A DNA stretch of 64,000 nucleotides from Billgrantia montanilacus (lineage in GTDB: Bacteria > Pseudomonadota > Gammaproteobacteria > Pseudomonadales > Halomonadaceae), in contig NZ_QPII01000005.1 in assembly GCF_003336675.1 (NCBI RefSeq), positions 230,277-294,276 of the forward strand, read 5' to 3'. Position 1 is the stretch's first letter. Every line of letters starts with the position of its first letter. Under the pieces are notes generated by a model. That model did not search any database, had not been told where the DNA came from, and worked only from the letters and a program-made list of their open reading frames with translations. Shown piece by piece: positions 26,555 through 34,397 of the stretch. The position numbers and the translations under genes were made by a program.

Positions 26555-29053
26555 TCAAGCTGACGCGTTGTTGCCAAGCATGGCCAGAAATTCATTCGGT
26601 GGCATCGGTCGGCCAAACAGATAGCCTTGATACAAGCTGCATCCCAAACCGGCGAGAACCGAGCGCTGAGTTTCTGTTTCGACCCCTTCGGCGATCACGG
26701 ACATCTCCAGGCTTTTTGCCAAGGCGATGATGCTGGCGGCGATGGGCGTCGACTGTGTGTCGTGACTCAGGTCGCGGACGAAAGCGACGTCTATCTTGAG
26801 CGTATCCAGGGGTAGCGACTTGAGATAGGCCATGGAGGAGTAGCCGGTCCCGAAGTCATCCAGTGCGAAGCGGATGCCCTGGCGCCGCAGCAGGGTCATC
26901 TTTTCGATGGTCCCCTGTGGGTCGCTAAGCAATAGGGACTCGGTAAGCTCCAGGGTCAAACACGCTGGGTCAGCGCCATGACGACCAATGGCTGAGAGAA
27001 CCTGATTCACGAAGTCTGGTTGCTGAAATTGACGCACGCTCACGTTCAGGGACAGCTTCAGCGTGCGCAGCTCTGGCTGCTGGCGCCACTCTCCCAGCAA
27101 CCGACACCCTTCCTGCAGAACCCAGTTGCCAAGTGGCAGGATCAGGCCACTCTCCTCAGCCAGCGGAATGAAACTCCCTGGGGATATTTGGCCGCGCCTG
27201 GGATGTTGCCAGCGGATCAGGGCTTCAGCGCCTACCACTCCTTGCACGGCATCCACTTGGGGCTGCAGGTGCAGGTGGAATTCATCGCTGTCGATAGCGA
27301 GGCGAAGTTCGCGCTCGAGAGCAAGGCGCTCCTCCAACTCCCTCTCCAGTGCGGGACAGAACAGCCGAGGAAGACCGTTGCGCTCACGCTTGGCCTCCAG
27401 CATGGCCAGGCCGGCGCGCTTGAATAGGTGTGCGGTCCCTCCCCCTTGGTGGGGCGAGAAGATCAGCATGCCGACATTGATTCGACACGGATAGGTGTGG
27501 CCTTGGAGCTGGTAGTCCGCGGTAAGAGAGGCCACGACGCGCTCGGTAAGGTCGTGTGCTTCGCGTTCGGCGGTGGGCCGATCCCGCGTCGAAAGTGGGG
27601 TCAGTAGGGCAAATTCATTCCCATCTAGCCGTGCCGCGAACAGATCGTTGCTGGCCCAGCCACGCAGACGAGCTGCCAGCTGGCGTAGCATCTCGTCTCC
27701 GACGTCCTGCCCCAGGCTATCATTGAGAAATTTGAAGCGGTCAATGTCGAACAGCACCAACAGAGCCAATGAGCTGGCGGACTCGCGGTGATTCTCGGAC
27801 CCATCCAATCGTTCCTGCAGGGCTCGTCGGTTGGGCAGCTCGGTCAGAAAATCATGGTAGGCAAGATACAATATCCGCTGCTGGGCTAATTGCTCGGCCG
27901 AGCGGTCGCTGATCAGCGCTACGTAGTCTCGTTCTTCACTGTCGGCGTAGCGCACGCGGCTGACGCTCAACCAGGCAGGGAAGGATTTACCATTTCGGTG
28001 CTTGGCCTCGATCAGGCCGCTCCACTCGCCTTTCTCTGCCAGGGCTTGCCCGATACGCAGATTTAACGCCCGGCTGTCATCGACATACGCCAACTCCCAT
28101 AGGGAGCGGCCAGTCGTGCCTTCATTCTCTAATCCCAGCAATTTCTCGAAAGCCATGTTGCAGAGTCGAATGCGGGCCCTGTCATCGAATAGCACAACCC
28201 CATCGCGTAGCGCCGAGATCACCTCCAGCAGTTGGGTTCGCGTCATATGCTGGTGTTGCTCGCTGGCTTTCAGGCGGCGCTGCACCCGAGTGGCGACGAT
28301 GGTGAGCAGGGCTATCAGCAAGGCGCTTCCGCTGATCAGGTAGATCAGCCAGTTCGACTCATGAGTCATCGGCGGCGCCGCTGTGGCGCCAGGTAGAGGC
28401 ACGAACCAGGCCGCCTGCATGGCCACGTAGTGCATGCCGCTGATGGCCAGCGATACGCATAACGCCGAGATAAGGGCGCCGGTTCGAGAGCTCTGCCGAC
28501 CCGACTCCTGGCGGCACAGGCGGTAGGCATAGACGCTCAGGATGCCGAGGGCGATGGCCACGCCCAGCGATATCAGGAACAGGCCGAGGGAGTGATGGAG
28601 CGCCGCTGGCATGCGCATGGAGGCCATGCCGGTGTAATGCATGAGGCCGATGCCGAGACCTAGCCCGGCCCCGGCCAGCAGCGAGGTGCGGTGGGGTGGG
28701 ACTTGCTGGCGGGATAGCACCAGCATGACCGCAAAACTGCCCAGTATGGCGGGAATCATCGACAACCCGGTCAGCGCCGGGGCGTGGGTTACCCTAAAAT
28801 CGAGCCGGTAGGCATGCATGCCAGTGAAGTGCATGCTCCATACTCCAAGGCCCATTACACTGGCCCCGCTAGCCAACCACAGCCAGCGCCAGCTGGCTCG
28901 CCGGGCGGTGCCAACGAGATTGATGATGTCCAGGCCGGTATAGGCGGCTGCCAGCGCGACGGCCCACGATACCAACACAAGGGGAAAATAGTGCTCGCCC
29001 TGGATGGCGCCCAGGGCATGAGGGTCAATCACGAGATGGGTAAGTATCGTCAT
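26555..29053 (-). CDS. MHYT-PAS-GGDEF-EAL c-di-GMP signalling protein
   Basis: 832 residues. The N-terminal MHYT domain has about seven membrane helices with MHFTGMHA, MHYTGM and MHYVAM, which are proposed copper/gas-sensing motifs. A PAS domain (about 275-385) precedes GGDEF. In that domain the active-site loop is DGNEF, so cyclase activity is probably lost. The C-terminal EAL domain is complete (AEALIRW, DDFGTGYSS, AEGVET, YLFGRP) and should hydrolyse c-di-GMP. The start at 29053 has a weak ribosome site. It likely acts as a membrane-sensing phosphodiesterase controlling motility or biofilm. Confidence 0.93.
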   Translation of the reverse strand: MTILTHLVIDPHALGAIQGEHYFPLVLVSWAVALAAAYTGLDIINLVGTARRASWRWLWLASGASVMGLGVWSMHFTGMHAYRLDFRVTHAPALTGLSMIPAILGSFAVMLVLSRQQVPPHRTSLLAGAGLGLGIGLMHYTGMASMRMPAALHHSLGLFLISLGVAIALGILSVYAYRLCRQESGRQSSRTGALISALCVSLAISGMHYVAMQAAWFVPLPGATAAPPMTHESNWLIYLISGSALLIALLTIVATRVQRRLKASEQHQHMTRTQLLEVISALRDGVVLFDDRARIRLCNMAFEKLLGLENEGTTGRSLWELAYVDDSRALNLRIGQALAEKGEWSGLIEAKHRNGKSFPAWLSVSRVRYADSEERDYVALISDRSAEQLAQQRILYLAYHDFLTELPNRRALQERLDGSENHRESASSLALLVLFDIDRFKFLNDSLGQDVGDEMLRQLAARLRGWASNDLFAARLDGNEFALLTPLSTRDRPTAEREAHDLTERVVASLTADYQLQGHTYPCRINVGMLIFSPHQGGGTAHLFKRAGLAMLEAKRERNGLPRLFCPALERELEERLALERELRLAIDSDEFHLHLQPQVDAVQGVVGAEALIRWQHPRRGQISPGSFIPLAEESGLILPLGNWVLQEGCRLLGEWRQQPELRTLKLSLNVSVRQFQQPDFVNQVLSAIGRHGADPACLTLELTESLLLSDPQGTIEKMTLLRRQGIRFALDDFGTGYSSMAYLKSLPLDTLKIDVAFVRDLSHDTQSTPIAASIIALAKSLEMSVIAEGVETETQRSVLAGLGCSLYQGYLFGRPMPPNEFLAMLGNNASA

Positions 29054-29410
29054 GCAGTATTCATCGGCAGCGCTCGCGGATTACTGAGGGACAAAAAGAG
29101 TCATTGATGACAATGGGAGGCAGCCGGAAACGAGCGCGCATCTCCAAAAAATGCAAGGGAACGTCCCAGGAAGAGGTGCCATTCAGGCAGGTGAGGCCAC
29201 CGTGGCTTTCGTGGAAGCTGCAAGCCGCCAAACAGGCAACCCACCCAGGGAATCCGCGATGACCGACAGGAGCATGGCACTATCGGTGCTGCTTGAAAAG
29301 TAACACGGCTGGTCGATGCGGTGCTGGAGCAGGCTGATGAAGGGCAGGCCAGCCGCCGGTACCGGGGCTGGCCCCGGCGACCAAGGAGTCGATCACGACG
29401 GTAGGGACAT
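29054..29410. other. Intergenic stretch without a recognisable gene
   Basis: The frames here have no ribosome site or family resemblance. It must hold the promoter of the MHYT-PAS-GGDEF-EAL gene near its left edge. I see nothing else I can support. Confidence 0.5.
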
Positions 29411-29603
29411 TCAGTCCTGCCTCGTATCGAAAAGATCGCCGAGATCCCGGTCGTCACTATCCAGCCGGAAAGTGGCGCGGGGCGGGTCGAAGTCCTCCTG
29501 TTCGCCGATCACTTCGCCCGCCTGCGAGATGATGATGCTGCGCTTCTCGGCAAAGCAGTAGTGATAGCGTTTGATCTAGTCGTAGCTCCTGGTTCAGGTT
29601 CAT
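29411..29603 (-). pseudogene. Broken small gene downstream of the riboswitch-controlled ORF
   Basis: Starting from an ATG at 29603 (MNLNQE...), a one-base shift plus an in-frame TAG separates the start from a coherent frame ending ...RYHYCFAEKRSIIISQAG / EVIGEQEDFDPPRATFRLD / SDDRDLGDLFDTRQD. The amino-acid composition looks like a real protein tail. I do not recognise it. It follows the small gene at 29608 by a few bases and was probably its operon partner. Confidence 0.45.
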
Positions 29604-29607
29604 CGTT

Positions 29608-29841
29608 CTACCGCCTTTGCGGCATCTGCTGTTCACCGGGCGTCACGCGGTTCGTAGCGGCTTGCGCCGTCCGGTCTCCGGCCAGCATGACGTCGTTGCG
29701 CAGCTCCCGACGTACGATGTCATCCTGGGCCAGGCGGTGGCCCGTCAGAGTATCCGCAAGTCGCCCATCCGGCAGGGCGGGTGGCCCACCAGCGGCAGCG
29801 AAAAGAGGGAGCTCATGCGAGAGGCGGTTGTGAGGTGTCAT
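29608..29841 (-). CDS. Small orphan ORF downstream of tandem SAM-II-like aptamers
   Basis: 77 residues from ATG 29841, with AGGAG 6 bases upstream, so translation is plausible. The sequence (TPHNRLSHELPLFAAAGGPPAL then PDGRLADTLTGHRLAQDD) matches no family I know. It is the first open frame after the two aptamers at 29905-30064, where a methionine or SAM metabolism gene would be expected. It may be a remnant leader-adjacent gene or a new small protein under SAM control. Confidence 0.45.
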   Translation of the reverse strand: MTPHNRLSHELPLFAAAGGPPALPDGRLADTLTGHRLAQDDIVRRELRNDVMLAGDRTAQAATNRVTPGEQQMPQRR

Positions 29842-29904
29842 GGCTGTCTCCTGTTCCCCTGGTGTGATCGGCAAGCGCCGACCCAGGGGAGTGGAGTCGC
29901 ACGC

Positions 29905-29954
29905 CGCTTTAGCTGCATTTCTATTCCGCCCGCAAGTTGGTGCTTAAATCGGCG
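29905..29954 (-). ncRNA. SAM-II-like riboswitch aptamer, downstream copy
   Basis: On the minus strand the order is CCGCC, GATTT, a short loop, CTTGCG, GGCGG, then AAATGCAGCTAAAG. This matches the SAM-II (metA/metX) aptamer: P1 stem, conserved GAUUU, and a 3' AUGUAGCUAAA pseudoknot strand. P1 pairs CCGCC with GGCGG, while the upstream copy pairs GCGCC with GGCGC, a compensatory change that supports a folded RNA. It lies about 63 bases before the start of the 29841 ORF, close enough to control translation. Confidence 0.7.
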
Positions 29955-29970
29955 GTGGCCAGAAGGCCGG

Positions 29971-30005
29971 ACAACAAAAACCCGCTCAGCGAATGCTAAA
30001 GCGGG
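29971..30005 (-). terminator. Terminator between the two aptamers
   Basis: On the minus strand, CCCGCT...AGCGGG forms a stem with an inner AGC/GCT pairing and is followed by TTTTTGTTG. It lies just after the upstream aptamer, as an expression platform that could stop transcription when SAM is bound. Confidence 0.75.
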
Positions 30006-30015
30006 CCTCTGGCGT

Positions 30016-30064
30016 CGCTTTAGCTGCATTTTTAGAGCGCCCGCAAGCTGAGTTCAAATCGGCG
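30016..30064 (-). ncRNA. SAM-II-like riboswitch aptamer, upstream copy
   Basis: The minus strand reads GCGCC, GATTTGAAC, CAGCTTGCG, GGCGC, then AAAAATGCAGCTAAAG, the SAM-II layout with a GCGCC/GGCGC P1 stem. The predicted transcription start is at about 30066, only a few bases before the P1 stem. The two copies share long identical blocks (CTTTAGCTGCATTT, CGCCCGCAAG) and differ in stem bases that still pair. Confidence 0.72.
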
Positions 30065-30072
30065 CTTCCAGC

Positions 30073-30102
30073 ACAGTAACCAGCCTGCCCATGCAGTGTC
30101 AA
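30073..30102 (-). promoter_or_regulatory. Sigma-70-like promoter of the aptamer transcript
   Basis: The minus strand carries a perfect TTGACA (30102-30097), an 18-base spacer and TACTGT (30078-30073). Initiation about 7 bases later would place the 5' end right at the upstream aptamer. The -10 box is weak. Confidence 0.55.
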
Positions 30103-30172
30103 TTCCGATCTCCGCCAGCAGGTCACCCCAACTACACTCCAAGATCAGGACTTGCACAGCAATGGAGTTGCT

Positions 30173-30928
30173 ATGAAACACTTCGAGAAGACCAAGCATG
30201 TGGGCCACCGAAGCTTTATCATGCTGGCTCGGCTAGCCCGCTACGAGTTCGCGGCACTACTGTGCGTCCTGATACTTTTCGGAGGAGTCTGGGGGTTCGT
30301 CGAACTGGCCGATGAAGTATCCGAGGGTGACATCCAGAGCATCGATGAGACCCTGCTGCTCTCCCTACGCAACCCTGCCGATTACACAGACCCGCTCGGC
30401 CCTGGCTGGGTAGAGGAGTTGGGGCGGGATTTTACTGCACTCGGCGGTGTCGGAGTGCTCGTACTGATCTCGCTCGGCGCCCTGGGCTACCTGCTACTCG
30501 CCCGACGCTATCGCGCGGCGTTGTTTGCCTCGGTCGCGGTTCCCGGTGGCATGCTGCTCAGCACCTTGATGAAGGTTGGCTATGATCGCCCACGGCCCGA
30601 TCTTGTTCCTCATGAATCCTTCGTCTACACCGCAAGCTTTCCCAGCGGCCACGCAATGATGTCAGCCGTGACCTACCTGACTCTTGCTGCTTTGCTCATT
30701 CGTGTTCAGCCTGAGCTGAGGTTGAAGGCATACATCCTGGTGCAGGCGATATTGCTCACGCTGCTTGTAGGCATGAGCCGTGTATACTTGGGGGTCCATT
30801 GGCCTACGGATGTCCTTGCAGGCTGGACGGCCGGCGCGGCCTGGGCGGCGCTGTGCTGGCTCGTGATGCGCTGGATGCAGCGGCGGGGGCAGGTGGAGTC
30901 GGAGGAGAGCTGGTCAGATACCGAATAG
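30173..30928 (+). CDS. PAP2-family membrane phosphatase
   Basis: 251 residues from ATG 30173 with GGAG 6 bases upstream. The three PAP2 motifs are visible: KVGYDRPRP, SFPSGHAM and SRVYLGVHWPTDV, with the catalytic histidines in motifs 2 and 3. Five or six membrane helices surround them. These enzymes dephosphorylate phosphatidic acid, undecaprenyl or other lipid pyrophosphates at the outer face of the inner membrane; the exact substrate cannot be read. The Csr-type sRNA lies just downstream. Confidence 0.9.
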   Translation: MKHFEKTKHVGHRSFIMLARLARYEFAALLCVLILFGGVWGFVELADEVSEGDIQSIDETLLLSLRNPADYTDPLGPGWVEELGRDFTALGGVGVLVLISLGALGYLLLARRYRAALFASVAVPGGMLLSTLMKVGYDRPRPDLVPHESFVYTASFPSGHAMMSAVTYLTLAALLIRVQPELRLKAYILVQAILLTLLVGMSRVYLGVHWPTDVLAGWTAGAAWAALCWLVMRWMQRRGQVESEESWSDTE

Positions 30929-30940
30929 CGTGACCGCCAG

Positions 30941-31018
30941 CTGACGATCGTGGCTCTTGGCACATCGTTGCCTGAGCTGGCGGTACTGGGTATCGCCGGT
31001 CCTATCGCGCTGCAGTGA
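30941..31018 (+). pseudogene. Fragment of a Na+/Ca2+ exchanger-family gene
   Basis: The frame LTIVALGTSLPELAV matches the conserved alpha-repeat of YrbG/CaxA-type calcium/sodium antiporters (TIVAxGTSLPELA). It stops after 25 codons. No other part of such a gene is nearby, so this is a deletion scar upstream of the sRNA. Confidence 0.55.
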
Positions 31019-31050
31019 AAGTCACGATGAGCGTTCTGGCTTACACCACG

Positions 31051-31068
31051 TGTCGGTAATCTCTTACA
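31051..31068 (+). promoter_or_regulatory. GacA/UvrY upstream activating sequence
   Basis: TGTCGG-N6-CTTACA fits the GacA box TGTAAG-N6-CTTACA, with the right half perfect and two mismatches in the left. It lies about 55 bases before the predicted sRNA start, in the range seen for rsmY/rsmZ/csrB promoters. Confidence 0.65.
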
Positions 31069-31120
31069 GCACAAGGTATCTCAGGTTAATAGTTATCGCC
31101 CTTCTTAGCTGTCATAGTGA

Positions 31121-31255
31121 GCACATCGGACAAGGAGGCCCCACAGGGAAGATTGAGTCAGGGAGACTCACGCACCAGGGATGCTCAGGCAGGACGCTTG
31201 AGGTAGTGGAAAGGAAGCGAAGATCTGGCCCGGCCTCACGGCCGGGCTTCTTTTA
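31121..31255 (+). ncRNA. CsrB/RsmY-like CsrA-sequestering sRNA
   Basis: About 130 bases contain roughly eight GGA motifs. One is AGGGA in the loop of a perfect GAGTC/GACTC hairpin (31154-31168); another is in the loop of a CTCA/TGAG hairpin. GGA in hairpin loops is the CsrA/RsmA binding signal. The RNA ends in a strong terminator and has a GacA-type box upstream. I infer a BarA/UvrY (GacS/GacA)-controlled RNA that titrates CsrA. The precise 5' end is estimated. Confidence 0.72.
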
Positions 31256-31256
31256 T
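31228..31256 (+). terminator. Rho-independent terminator of the sRNA
   Basis: GCCCGGCC, a 4-base loop and GGCCGGGC are followed by TTCTTTTAT. The T-tract overlaps the last codons of umuC on the other strand. Confidence 0.9.
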
Positions 31257-32539
31257 CTGGCTCTTGCCGCGGGCAGCTCCTCCCAGCGCGTCGAGTAGCG
31301 CTGGGTGAGGTTGTCGCAGCGCAGGTGCCAGGCGGCCCCGGGGCTGGGCGTGCCGAGCGTTATGGTGCCGCGTCCCATGCGTTTGTTGAGCTCGTCCATG
31401 GTTGCCATCAGCTTCTGACTGCGCTGCCGGTCGGCGTCGCTCTGGGATGTGTCGAGTAGCGAGAGCTGCTGTCGATGGCAGTCGATGAGATCGAGCAGCA
31501 TCACGCCGCCTTTCTGGTACCGGTAGCCCCTGCGGTAGATGCGCTGCAGGGCGTTGCCGGCGGCGTCGAGGATCTCACGGCTGTCGTCGGTGGGGCGGGA
31601 GAGCTCGACGGCCAGGCTGGGCGAGTATTGAGGCAGGTCGTCACGAAACGGGTTGGTCTTGAGGAACACCAGCACCGCGCGAGCAAGGCTGCCCTGGCTT
31701 CGCAGCTTTTCGGCGCCTCGCTGGCCGTGCTGACGGATCGCCTCGCGAATCTCGTCAACGTTCTCGGTGAGCTTGCCGAACGATCGGCTGGTCATGATGC
31801 GCTGGCGGGGTTCATGGAAGTCGTTCATCTCGATACAGGAGATGCCGCGTAGCTCCAGCACGGTGCGCTCGACGGTGACGCTGAACTGCCGTCGGATTCG
31901 CTTGGGATCGGCCTGGGCGAGGTCCCAGCCGGTGCGAAAACCCAGCACGGCGAGGCGTTCGGCAAGGCGCCGGCCCACGCCCCAGAGCTTGCCCAGCTCG
32001 AGGCGCTTCAGCAGGGCGCGGGTTTCCGCGCTCTCGGCCCGTAGCACGCAGACACCGCCATAGGCGGGGATCTTCTTTGCTGCTCTGTTGGCCAGCTTGG
32101 CCAGGGTGCGGGTGGGGGCGACCCCAACGCAGACGGGAATGCCGGTGTACTGTCGGACCTTATGATGGAGCTGCCGCGCATGCTCAAGCAGTTGGCCCGG
32201 CTCGAAGCCGTCGAAGCGCACGAACATCTCATCGATGCTGTAGGGCTCGACACCGGAAGAAAACTCCCCGAGCACCGCTTGCACCCGTTGGCTCATATCG
32301 CCGTAGAGCTCGTAGTTGCTCGAGAGCAGGCGAATTCGACCCTGGCCCACCAGGTGCTGGATGTCGAAGGCGGGCGTGCCCATCTCGATACCGAGGGCCT
32401 TGATCTCGTTGGAGCGAGCGATGAGGCAGCCGTCGTTGTTGGAGAGCACGCCTACGGCCTGGCCATTCAGCCGCGGTTGGAACACGCGCTCGCAGCTGAC
32501 GTAGAAGCTGTTGCAGTCCACCAGGCCGATCATGCTCAT
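31253..32539 (-). CDS. umuC: DNA polymerase V catalytic subunit UmuC
   Basis: 428 residues, the normal length. Y-family palm motifs are clear: LVDCNSFYVSCERVF (first metal site), YSIDEMFVRF (second catalytic carboxylates), and NNDGCLIARSNEIKALGI in the finger region. The thumb and little-finger domains follow and the C-terminal UmuC extension is present. It starts in an ATGA overlap with umuD. Together they form the SOS translesion polymerase, controlled by the LexA box at 32995. Confidence 0.95.
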   Translation of the reverse strand: MSMIGLVDCNSFYVSCERVFQPRLNGQAVGVLSNNDGCLIARSNEIKALGIEMGTPAFDIQHLVGQGRIRLLSSNYELYGDMSQRVQAVLGEFSSGVEPYSIDEMFVRFDGFEPGQLLEHARQLHHKVRQYTGIPVCVGVAPTRTLAKLANRAAKKIPAYGGVCVLRAESAETRALLKRLELGKLWGVGRRLAERLAVLGFRTGWDLAQADPKRIRRQFSVTVERTVLELRGISCIEMNDFHEPRQRIMTSRSFGKLTENVDEIREAIRQHGQRGAEKLRSQGSLARAVLVFLKTNPFRDDLPQYSPSLAVELSRPTDDSREILDAAGNALQRIYRRGYRYQKGGVMLLDLIDCHRQQLSLLDTSQSDADRQRSQKLMATMDELNKRMGRGTITLGTPSPGAAWHLRCDNLTQRYSTRWEELPAARAR

Positions 32540-32976
32540 ACAGAGTACTCATGAATGACCGCGCGCACCACGCCCCACACCTGACAGTCGAGTTCCCCGA
32601 GGGGGATCGGCGCATAACGGGGATTGCCCGAGCAGAGATGCGGCTGGTTGCCGAGCAGCTCGTAGCGCTTCACGGTGATCTCACCGTCGACCATGGCCAC
32701 CAGGATATGGCCGGGGCGCGGGTCGATGGAGCGATCGACCAGCAGCAGGTCGCTTTCGTGTATGCCCAGGCTCACCATGCTGTCGCCAGTGACCGTCATG
32801 AAGAACGTGGCCGCGGGGTGTTTTACCAGGCGTTCGTTCAGGTCGAGCGTGCGGCCTTCGTAATCCTGAGCAGGCGAGGGGAAGCCCGAAAGCCCTGCGC
32901 GGCCGAGTGCCAGCGGGTACGGCAGGGCCTGGGTAGCCGGGTCAGGGTGGGCAGGAATGAGGTGCTCCGGTGGCAT
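32536..32976 (-). CDS. umuD: UmuD, self-cleaving Pol V subunit
   Basis: 146 residues. The S24 protease dyad is visible: Ser66 in TGDSM and Lys103 in DGEITVKRY. The self-cleavage site aligns at GLSGFPSP, Ser30-Gly31, where E. coli has Cys-Gly; a serine before the glycine is unusual. RecA-stimulated cleavage would release UmuD' for Pol V. A perfect LexA box lies 19 bases upstream of the start. Confidence 0.94.
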   Translation of the reverse strand: MPPEHLIPAHPDPATQALPYPLALGRAGLSGFPSPAQDYEGRTLDLNERLVKHPAATFFMTVTGDSMVSLGIHESDLLLVDRSIDPRPGHILVAMVDGEITVKRYELLGNQPHLCSGNPRYAPIPLGELDCQVWGVVRAVIHEYSV

Positions 32977-32994
32977 GGCGGCTTATCTCGAATG

Positions 32995-33010
32995 CTGTTG
33001 ATACATACAG
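32995..33010 (-). promoter_or_regulatory. LexA (SOS) box
   Basis: CTGT-N8-ACAG is a perfect match to the gammaproteobacterial LexA consensus, 19 bases before umuD. It implies SOS induction of umuDC. Confidence 0.92.
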
Positions 33011-33283
33011 TATTCTCGACAATGCCGGTGATAGGCAACAGGCAAACGCTAATGGAAGTTAGCGATGGGTGGCTTGGTGACAAGAATAGCCAGGCGAGGG
33101 AGGGACATGGGCTTGAACCACCTGAATACGGCGTGCGTAATAATCATGTTCTACCATCACTAAAGATGACCGTGATCAATCCCTCGACCCGAGAAGGTAG
33201 CACTGAATTCGGGCGCGTAGGGTGGCTGGGTGATATCGACCGCCACTCGATTCCGCCCCGTGAGGAGCGCGACGGACGACTAG

Positions 33284-33470
33284 GGGTCTGAAAAGCCGGC
33301 GAGCGAAGGCCAGGGCTAGGCCCGTTCCCTACGGGCCAACGCACTTCCCACATCCATGTGGGTCGCAAGGCAAAAATTGGCGAAGAGACGGAGTTTACGG
33401 GGTGTAAATGAGTACTTTGAGCCGATTTTTAACGCCGCATGGCCGAGCGCAGCCAGTTTTCGGACAATGC
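33284..33470. mobile_element. MITE-like element, family A (187 bp)
   Basis: The ends are imperfect inverted repeats (GGGTCTGAAAAG and, reversed, GGCATTGTCCGAAAA) and both sides carry CTAG, a likely 4-bp target duplication as made by IS5-type transposases. Long internal stretches are an inverted copy of the element at 63632-63893; a 47-bp mini form is at 45694. It lies 80 bases upstream of the lysozyme-family gene and has no ORF of its own. The stretch 33011-33283 before it shows no gene. Confidence 0.8.
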
Positions 33471-33551
33471 CTAGTGCTGAAACCAGTCGTATAAGGGTAC
33501 AGCCGGACCTTCGCCTGCTTCAGGACCGCCTTCAATTGACAGGAGGTTCCC

Positions 33552-34397
33552 ATGGCGATCCGGCTAACCGAGCCCCTGCGTCAAGAGTACGAGCAGCTGT
33601 TCGAGAGTTGCGACATCCTTTCCAAGCGCGAGGCCGAGGTGGAGCGCAGCGTCGATCGGCTGCTCTCCCATCGCGATCGCTACCAGACCGTTACCGAGCG
33701 CCGCGGGGTGCCCTGGCACTTCGTGGCGCTGGTGCACAGCATGGAATCGGGCTGCAGTTTCCGCTGCCACCTGCACAACGGCGATCCGCTCACTGCGCGC
33801 ACCGTCCAGGTGCCTGCGGGCCGGCCGAAACGCGGTACCCCGCCTTTCGACTGGGAGGTGAGCGCCGCCGATGCCATGGCGCTGAAGCGCCTGGACGGCG
33901 ACACCGATTGGAGCCTGGCCGGCACCCTCTATCAGCTGGAGCGGTACAACGGCTGGGGCTACCGTATGTACCACTCTCACGTGCTTTCGCCCTACCTGTG
34001 GAGTTTCTCGACGCACTACACCAGCGGCCGCTACGTGGCCGATGGTCGCTGGTCCGACAGTGCTGTCTCGCGCCAGTGCGGTGCGGCGGTGATGCTGCGG
34101 CGACTGGTCGAGCGTGGTGAGACGGACCTGGCCGACCAGCCGGCGGCAACGCTCTATGCGCAGGTAGCCACCGAGCCAGCCGGCGATAAGGGCAGCCAGC
34201 GCCCCCTGGTGTCGCGCCATCGCATGCGACGCAGCCGCCGTGATGCAGAGAAAGAGAAGGCCCAGCGGCTGCAGCGCTGGCTGACCAGCTTTCCGGGCAT
34301 CTTCCTGAAGCCCGACGGTATCCCCGGGGATCGCACCTCGAATGCCTATCGCCTGGTCACCGGCCACTATCTGCCCGGCGACCCGCGCGGTGAGTGA
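33552..34397 (+). CDS. Lysozyme-family (COG5526-like) putative muramidase
   Basis: 281 residues from ATG 33552 with AGGAGG upstream. ALVHSMESGCSFRCHLHNGDPL (catalytic-Glu candidate in SMESG, about residue 65), YNGWGYR and SPYLWSFSTHYTSGRYVADGRW followed by SRQCGAAVML form the typical pattern of this lysozyme-like family. I see no signal peptide, so export would need a holin-like route or the protein acts after lysis. The C-terminal 70 residues are basic and unassigned. Related genes occur both in phages and as stand-alone bacterial genes. Confidence 0.7.
   Translation: MAIRLTEPLRQEYEQLFESCDILSKREAEVERSVDRLLSHRDRYQTVTERRGVPWHFVALVHSMESGCSFRCHLHNGDPLTARTVQVPAGRPKRGTPPFDWEVSAADAMALKRLDGDTDWSLAGTLYQLERYNGWGYRMYHSHVLSPYLWSFSTHYTSGRYVADGRWSDSAVSRQCGAAVMLRRLVERGETDLADQPAATLYAQVATEPAGDKGSQRPLVSRHRMRRSRRDAEKEKAQRLQRWLTSFPGIFLKPDGIPGDRTSNAYRLVTGHYLPGDPRGE

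Noticed and set aside
29101..29457. 118-codon minus-strand frame upstream of the c-di-GMP gene
   Set aside because: Arg/Ser/Pro-rich with no motif or ribosome site; a different frame in the region looks more protein-like.
29905..30064. Repeats considered as type III antitoxin RNA or integron attC sites
   Set aside because: The spacing and unit do not fit toxI arrays and there are no attC core sites. The SAM-II layout with covarying stems explains them better.
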